NCBI RefSeq assembly: GCF_002836945.1
Contig: NZ_NIJM01000002.1
Location: 1 to 64,000, forward strand
Reading direction: 5' to 3'
From: Shewanella chilikensis
GTDB taxonomy: Bacteria; Pseudomonadota; Gammaproteobacteria; Enterobacterales; Shewanellaceae
DNA length: 64,000 nucleotides
The notes beneath the pieces are model-generated. The model was given only the letters and a program-made list of their open reading frames with translations, was not told the DNA's origin and did not search any database. Positions 59,601 to 64,000 of the stretch are shown here, one piece after another. The translations under genes and the position numbers were made by a program. How positions within the stretch are numbered: position 1 is the first letter of the stretch; every line of letters starts with the position of its first letter.

Positions 59601-59693
59601 GACCGTGGCGTTATTGGCTGCGTCGGCTCCCCCTATCACATACTCATTGTATGCTCATGGGCTGAGCTTCCTTGACGGCTTAGCCACAGCCGC
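59601..59693. repeat. 93-bp hairpin-forming repeat, copy 2
   Basis: Direct-orientation second copy, 78 bases after the first. Three substitutions separate the copies; one (A to C in the GCTCA arm) breaks a stem pair. No target-site duplication or open frame is visible, so it resembles a non-autonomous palindromic repeat rather than an insertion sequence. Confidence 0.9.
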
Positions 59694-59709
59694 CGTTGGC
59701 CGAAGATAG

Positions 59710-59771
59710 GGAAAGTGTTTTGGATGTCCTGTATATTCCTTCGGAAAGTGTTTAGGGTGTCCTATATATTC
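59710..59771. repeat. pair of 29-bp AT-rich direct repeats
   Basis: 59710-59738 and 59743-59771 share GGAAAGTGTTT, then GTGTCCT or ATGTCCT, then TATATTC, separated by four bases. They lie between the 93-bp elements and the GGDEF gene and could be a protein-binding region. Confidence 0.75.
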
Positions 59772-59791
59772 TATTAGCCCTATATATTAGG

Positions 59792-59812
59792 CCGCTTGAG
59801 CAACTCAAGCGG
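59792..59812. repeat. perfect 9-bp inverted repeat upstream of the GGDEF gene
   Basis: CCGCTTGAG, loop CAA, CTCAAGCGG. No T tract follows on the plus strand, so it is more likely an operator or leader hairpin than a terminator. It lies 31 bases before the possible GTG start at 59844. Confidence 0.7.
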
Positions 59813-59843
59813 GAACCGCCCGATGGCAGCAGAGTGATCCCCA

Positions 59844-61340
59844 GTGAGAGAGCATAGTTTATGGACTAAAATTCTATGTATTCTGACTCGCCGGAGAGTA
59901 AATACTTTGCTGAGGTTTTTGCGGCCCATATTGTTTGGCAGCCTTTTACTGGCAACGGCCGCAGTTAATGCAGTCACGATTCCCTATTGTGTCGACCCCG
60001 ACTGGATGCCTTATGAAGGCATAGACCAAGGCAAGCACGTAGGGATCTCATCCGGCTTTCTTGAACTTATTGAAGAGCAGACTGATTGGCAGTTTCAGCT
60101 GGTGCCCACAGACAGCTGGCAACAGACATTAGCCTACTTGAAGCAGCAACGCTGTGTATTCACCACCATGCTTAACTACACTCCCAGGCGCGCTGAGTTC
60201 TTATATTTCAGCGATATCTATAGCCGTTCTCCCAATGTGTTGGTTTCACGCCGCGAGCAACCTTTTTTGCAGAATATGGAGCAGGTCGGTGATAGAAGCC
60301 TGGCGATCCCCAGAGGCTACCGCTTGCTGGATTATGTGCGCCAGAACTATCCCAAGATCCGCATTATTCTGGCCGAGACAGAGCAGCAGGGATTGGAGAT
60401 GGTCTCCAGCGGTGAGGCGGATCTGTTTATCGGTTCTATGTATTCCATCAATGCCCGTATTCAGCAGAGTGGGTTGTTCAATCTCAAAATCGCCGCTTGG
60501 GCCGGGCCAGAGGAGCAGTTCCGGATGGCGGTGACTGAGAATAGCAAGTGGATGCTGCCCGAGTTAAATCGTTTGTTGGCGCAGATTTCTGACGACTACA
60601 GGGCCAGGCTGTATCGCCAGTGGAGTAATATAGCGGTATTGAAGCAAACGGATAGAGGGCTGACTTGGCAGCTTTTGGTTGTGGTAACACTGGTCTTCGG
60701 CGCTTTACTGGCGCGCTACCGCTGGATTAGTAAATATAACCGGGAGCTGACAGCCAAGAATCAACAGTTGGAGAAACTGCGTAATCAGCTATTGGAAACC
60801 AATAGGGAACTTGAGTTTATTTCGACCCATGACCCTTTAACCAAGTTGTATAACCGCCACTACTTTCATCGACACTTTGCGCCTGAACATCGAAGTGACG
60901 CTATGCAAGGGCATACATCACTGATAGTGATAGATATAGATTTCTTCAAAGATATCAATGATCGCCATGGCCACAGCGTGGGTGACTCTATACTCAGTGA
61001 TCTGGCTTCTCTGCTCATGGAGGGAGCCCGCGAAATCGACCTAGTGGCCCGTTGGGGCGGTGAAGAGTTTATGATTGTTTGCCCGGATACTGATTGTGTT
61101 CAGGCAAGGCATCTGTGCGAGCGCTTGGCATCGGCGATGACTGTCTATCCTTTTTCTGCCGGTGTTCGCCTTAGCTGTAGTTTTGGGCTGACAGAGCTGA
61201 AACCCGGAGAGTCTATATGGAGCGCATTTGATCGGGCTGACCAGGCTTTGTATCGGGCCAAGTCGGAAGGCCGTAACAGAATTTGCTGCGATCCTGAATA
61301 CGAGCGAGCCAATAAAATCGGGCCAAATTCATCGGTTTGA
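59844..61340 (+). CDS. periplasmic-binding-domain GGDEF diguanylate cyclase
   Basis: A protein of up to 498 residues. A signal or anchor segment ends near residue 43 (LLLATAAVNA). An extracellular SBP_bac_3-type domain (about 45-265) begins with IPYCVDPDWMPYEGID. A transmembrane helix (about 272-290), a short coiled coil (305-330) and a GGDEF domain (335-485) follow. The active site is GGEEF at 405-409 and an RxxD inhibitory site REID lies at 396-399. It should make cyclic di-GMP in response to a small periplasmic ligand. The start is uncertain: GTG 59844 gives the full frame, but GGAG ten bases before TTG 59907 would give a cleaner signal peptide. Confidence 0.9.
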   Translation: MREHSLWTKILCILTRRRVNTLLRFLRPILFGSLLLATAAVNAVTIPYCVDPDWMPYEGIDQGKHVGISSGFLELIEEQTDWQFQLVPTDSWQQTLAYLKQQRCVFTTMLNYTPRRAEFLYFSDIYSRSPNVLVSRREQPFLQNMEQVGDRSLAIPRGYRLLDYVRQNYPKIRIILAETEQQGLEMVSSGEADLFIGSMYSINARIQQSGLFNLKIAAWAGPEEQFRMAVTENSKWMLPELNRLLAQISDDYRARLYRQWSNIAVLKQTDRGLTWQLLVVVTLVFGALLARYRWISKYNRELTAKNQQLEKLRNQLLETNRELEFISTHDPLTKLYNRHYFHRHFAPEHRSDAMQGHTSLIVIDIDFFKDINDRHGHSVGDSILSDLASLLMEGAREIDLVARWGGEEFMIVCPDTDCVQARHLCERLASAMTVYPFSAGVRLSCSFGLTELKPGESIWSAFDRADQALYRAKSEGRNRICCDPEYERANKIGPNSSV

Positions 61341-61509
61341 GGTTAGAGCGGCACTTTTATGAAGTCAATTTCTGTGTTTATGACCCGAATAGTGAAAGTA
61401 TGTGCACTCAACGTGTTGAATTTATAGGGCTTTATTTTTTTAATTCGTTAGCGGTGACAAACTGGTGAAAATTGAAACTGCTGATTGCAGCCTATGGGGG
61501 TTTCGGTGT

Positions 61510-61515
61510 TATAAT
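61510..61515 (+). promoter_or_regulatory. -10 box of the EF-G gene
   Basis: A perfect TATAAT lies 87-92 bases before the EF-G start codon. A TTGCAG 19 bases upstream could be the -35. No gene precedes it on this strand within 170 bases, so EF-G has its own promoter. Confidence 0.6.
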
Positions 61516-61601
61516 ACGCGCCTTATTTATGGGGTTCCGTCTGTCGCAGCTTTGAAGTGGCATACTCCGTCTCCTATTAACTAATCATTTGAAGTTGAAT
61601 C

Positions 61602-63692
61602 ATGACTGACTTATCAAAATACAGAAACATTGGTATTTTTGCTCACGTTGACGCGGGTAAAACCACTACCACAGAACGTATCCTGAAACTGACCGGCAAA
61701 ATCCACAAGATGGGTGACAGCCACGACGGTACCACTACTACTGACTTCATGGAGCAGGAAGCCGAGCGCGGTATTACCATTCAGTCTGCTGCGGTAAGTT
61801 GCTTCTGGAAAGATCACCGTTTCAACGTCATCGACACACCCGGACACGTTGACTTCACAGTTGAAGTATATCGTTCTCTGAAAGTTCTGGACGGCGGTAT
61901 CGGCGTATTCTGTGGTTCAGGTGGTGTTGAGCCTCAGTCCGAAACCAACTGGCGTTATGCTAACGAATCCGAAGTTGCTCGTATCATCTTCGTAAACAAG
62001 TTGGACCGTATGGGTGCCGACTTCCTGCGTGTTGTAGGTCAGATCAAGCGCGTTTTGGCTGCGACTCCACTAGTTATGACTCTGCCTATCGGCGTTGAAG
62101 ACGAGTTCAAGGGCGTTGTTGACGTTCTGAACCGTAAAGCTTACGTATGGGATGATTCTGGTCTGCCAGAAAACTATTCTGAAGAAGCAATCCCAGAAGA
62201 CATGGTTGACCTGGTTGAAGAGTACCGTGAGCACCTGGTTGAGACTGCTGTTGAGCAGGACGACGACCTGATGGAAGCTTACATGGAAGGTGAAGAACCT
62301 TCTATCGAAGACCTGAAGCGTTGTATTCGTAAGGGTACCATCAACCTGTCCTTCTTCCCCACTTACTGTGGTTCTGCTTACCGTAACAAGGGTATGCAGA
62401 TGGTTCTGGATGCGGTTGTTGATTACCTGCCATCTCCAACAGAAGTTGAGCCTCAGCCTCTGACTGACCCAGAAACTGGTGAAGAAACCGGTGAAGTAGC
62501 TACAGTATCTGCTGACGAGCCACTGCGCGCGCTGGCGTTTAAGATCATGGATGACCGTTTCGGTGCCCTGACCTTTATCCGTGTTTACTCAGGTAAGCTG
62601 AAGAAAGGTGACACTGTACTGAATAGTGCTACAGGTAAAACTGAGCGTATCGGCCGCATGGTTGAGATGCATGCAAACGATCGTAAAGAGATCGACTCTG
62701 CTCAAGCCGGTGACATCATTGCCGTTGTGGGCATGAAGAACGTTCAGACTGGTCACACTCTGTGTGATCCTAAGCACGAATGTACTCTTGAACCTATGAT
62801 CTTCCCTGATCCAGTAATCTCTATCGCTGTAACTCCTAAGGACAAAGGCGCTTCTGAGAAGCTGGGTGTTGCTCTGGGTAAGATGGTTGCAGAAGATCCA
62901 TCATTCCAGGTTGAAACTGACCAGGAAACCGGTGAAACCATTCTTAAGGGTATGGGTGAATTGCACCTGGACATCAAAGTAGACATCCTGAAGCGTACTC
63001 ACGGTGTTGAACTGACTGTTGGTGCTCCACAGGTAGCTTACCGTGAAACCATCACTCAAGCCGTTGAAGACAGCTACACTCACAAGAAGCAGTCTGGTGG
63101 TTCTGGTCAGTTCGGTAAGATTGACTACCGCATCCGTCCAGGCGAAGCTGGTAGCGGCTTCAAGTTCACCTCCAGCGTTGTTGGTGGTAACGTACCTCGT
63201 GAATTCTGGCCAGCAGTTGAAAGCGGCTTCGAAGAAATGATGAACGAAGGTCCTCTGGCTGGCTTCCCTGTACTGGACGTTGAAGTTGAACTGTTCGACG
63301 GTGGTTACCACGCAGTTGACTCCTCTGCGATCGCGTTTGAAATCGCTGCCAAGGGCGCATTCCGTCAATCTATGCCTAAAGCCAAGCCTCAGTTGCTTGA
63401 GCCTGTGATGAAGGTTGACGTGTTCACTCCAGACGATCACGTTGGTGACGTTATCGGTGACCTGAACCGTCGTCGCGGCATGATCAAGGATCAGGAAGCT
63501 GGTCTGACTGGCGTACGCGTTAAGGCTGACGTGCCACTGGCAGAAATGTTCGGTTACATCGGTCACCTGCGTACCATGACTTCTGGTCGTGGTCAGTTCT
63601 CCATGGAGTTCTCTCACTATGCTCCATGTCCTGCCAACGTGGCTGAGACTGTTATTGCAGAAACCAAGGCTCGTAACGCAGCCAAGAAATAA
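61602..63692 (+). CDS. fusA: elongation factor G, stand-alone copy
   Basis: A 696-residue translational GTPase. G1 [16 protein letters not shown]3 DTPGHVDF, G4 NKLDRMGAD and the later [15 protein letters not shown] and [20 protein letters not shown] stretches cover all five EF-G domains. It drives ribosomal translocation, or recycling if it is the specialised second copy. It is not next to rpsL, rpsG or tuf, so it is probably the second EF-G of Shewanella (fusA2/fusB). Codon choice is markedly more biased than in neighbouring genes, a sign of high expression. It has its own TATAAT and a strong terminator. Confidence 0.95.
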   Translation: MTDLSKYRNIGIFAHVDAGKTTTTERILKLTGKIHKMGDSHDGTTTTDFMEQEAERGITIQSAAVSCFWKDHRFNVIDTPGHVDFTVEVYRSLKVLDGGIGVFCGSGGVEPQSETNWRYANESEVARIIFVNKLDRMGADFLRVVGQIKRVLAATPLVMTLPIGVEDEFKGVVDVLNRKAYVWDDSGLPENYSEEAIPEDMVDLVEEYREHLVETAVEQDDDLMEAYMEGEEPSIEDLKRCIRKGTINLSFFPTYCGSAYRNKGMQMVLDAVVDYLPSPTEVEPQPLTDPETGEETGEVATVSADEPLRALAFKIMDDRFGALTFIRVYSGKLKKGDTVLNSATGKTERIGRMVEMHANDRKEIDSAQAGDIIAVVGMKNVQTGHTLCDPKHECTLEPMIFPDPVISIAVTPKDKGASEKLGVALGKMVAEDPSFQVETDQETGETILKGMGELHLDIKVDILKRTHGVELTVGAPQVAYRETITQAVEDSYTHKKQSGGSGQFGKIDYRIRPGEAGSGFKFTSSVVGGNVPREFWPAVESGFEEMMNEGPLAGFPVLDVEVELFDGGYHAVDSSAIAFEIAAKGAFRQSMPKAKPQLLEPVMKVDVFTPDDHVGDVIGDLNRRRGMIKDQEAGLTGVRVKADVPLAEMFGYIGHLRTMTSGRGQFSMEFSHYAPCPANVAETVIAETKARNAAKK

Positions 63693-63710
63693 GGATTAAT
63701 TATCCTGATA

Positions 63711-63738
63711 AAACCCGCCTTGATGGCGGGTTTTTTTA
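63711..63738 (+). terminator. intrinsic terminator after EF-G
   Basis: Arms AAACCCGCC and GGCGGGTTT surround TTGAT and run into seven or more T. Confidence 0.93.
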
Positions 63739-63831
63739 TAGGCGAATATCTTGTGCCGCGAAGTCGGCAGAATCAAATTTGCACTCAGCTCGGCGGATGC
63801 CGATAAATATCAGTGGTCGCTTAACCTCGAC

Positions 63832-63849
63832 TTTTAACTACAGTTAAAA
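63832..63849. promoter_or_regulatory. perfect palindrome, possible operator
   Basis: TTTTAACT and AGTTAAAA around AC. It lies about 16 bases before a small open frame (63866) and resembles a dimeric repressor site; the regulator is unknown. Confidence 0.4.
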
Positions 63850-64000
63850 AGGGGATAATTACCGTATGGCAACTGTTTCCGAAAGTGGCATATGGCATAG
63901 GACCTACGGTGAAGAAGCTGAGATTGACCTTGAGGAAGCCAGAGAGATAGGGGGCAGGAACAGGTGATAAGGGCAGATAAACAAAAGCCAGCTTGATAAG

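Larger units (their letters stand above)
59404..59843. other. repeat-rich intergenic region after cobO
   Basis: No gene is seen. The stretch holds two copies of a 93-bp hairpin element, a pair of 29-bp AT-rich direct repeats and a perfect 9-bp hairpin, each listed separately. Confidence 0.8.
63693..64000. other. end-of-window region after EF-G
   Basis: Besides the terminator it holds a perfect 8-bp-arm palindrome (63832-63849). It also holds a 33-codon open frame from ATG 63866 to TGA 63967, with AGGGG 12 bases upstream; this may be a small gene but has no recognised relatives. Confidence 0.4.

Noticed and set aside
59430..59693. CRISPR array
   Set aside because: Only two long copies with a single 78-base spacer and no cas gene; the repeats are self-complementary along their length.
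59430..59693. Insertion sequence
   Set aside because: No transposase frame, no flanking duplications; size and structure fit a palindromic interspersed repeat.

Overview
The window reads as one chromosomal segment of a Shewanella, most likely of the Shewanella algae group. The main clues are a chromosomal class D beta-lactamase of the OXA-55 type, DUF3581/DUF2956/DUF4144 genes typical of marine gammaproteobacteria, a hugA-hutX-hutZ plus tonB-exbBD-hmuTUV haem cluster, a giant fused biotin carboxylase/carboxyltransferase, and a metH-btu-cob block in an order I recall from other Shewanella. No rRNA, tRNA, phage, insertion sequence or CRISPR array was seen. Species assignment rests on recall of protein families, not on a search.

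Layout. 1-3.5 kb: end of a DUF924 gene, a PH-domain (YdbS/YdbT-like) pair, a small winged-helix protein and DUF2956. 3.7-12 kb: haem acquisition. Minus-strand tonB-exbB-exbD-hmuT-hmuU-hmuV diverges from plus-strand hugA-hutX-hutZ around a clear Fur box. 12-13.9 kb: an MsbA-like ABC exporter. 13.9-16.4 kb: porin, FMN-binding protein and PepSY membrane protein behind a 27-bp perfect palindrome that resembles a Fur site. 16.8-21.4 kb: DUF3581, a TPR-GGDEF cyclase, and a TerC/CBS/CorC membrane protein. 21.9-27.7 kb: a six-gene polar-lipid operon related to E. coli ynbABCD. 27.8-34.8 kb: pirin, M50 protease, DUF4144, FapA/DUF342, rsmC, alkaline phosphatase. 34.8-39.2 kb: gshB, rsmE, endonuclease I, SprT and an exported C15-like protein. 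39.4-46 kb: blaOXA-55-like, LysR, the 1517-residue carboxylase. 46.3-51.3 kb: a small outer-membrane barrel and metH with tandem MetJ-like boxes. 51.5-59.4 kb: cobC-like phosphatase, cobalamin riboswitch, btuD-btuC-cobT-cobS-cobU-cobQ-cobO. 59.4-64 kb: structured repeats, a periplasmic-sensor GGDEF protein and a stand-alone EF-G.

How the genes work together. HugA imports haem with energy from TonB-ExbBD, HmuTUV moves it into the cytoplasm, and HutX/HutZ traffic and degrade it. The flavinylated FMN-binding/PepSY pair may add an extracytoplasmic reductase to iron uptake. The B12 block imports and finishes corrinoids, and MetH is an obvious consumer next door. The lipid operon carries, in one transcript, an acyltransferase, a CDP-diglyceride synthase, a CDP-alcohol head-group transferase with unusual metal ligands, a PAP2/dual-specificity phosphatase fusion and a hydrolase/methyltransferase fusion. 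It is the best candidate here for an undescribed biochemical pathway.
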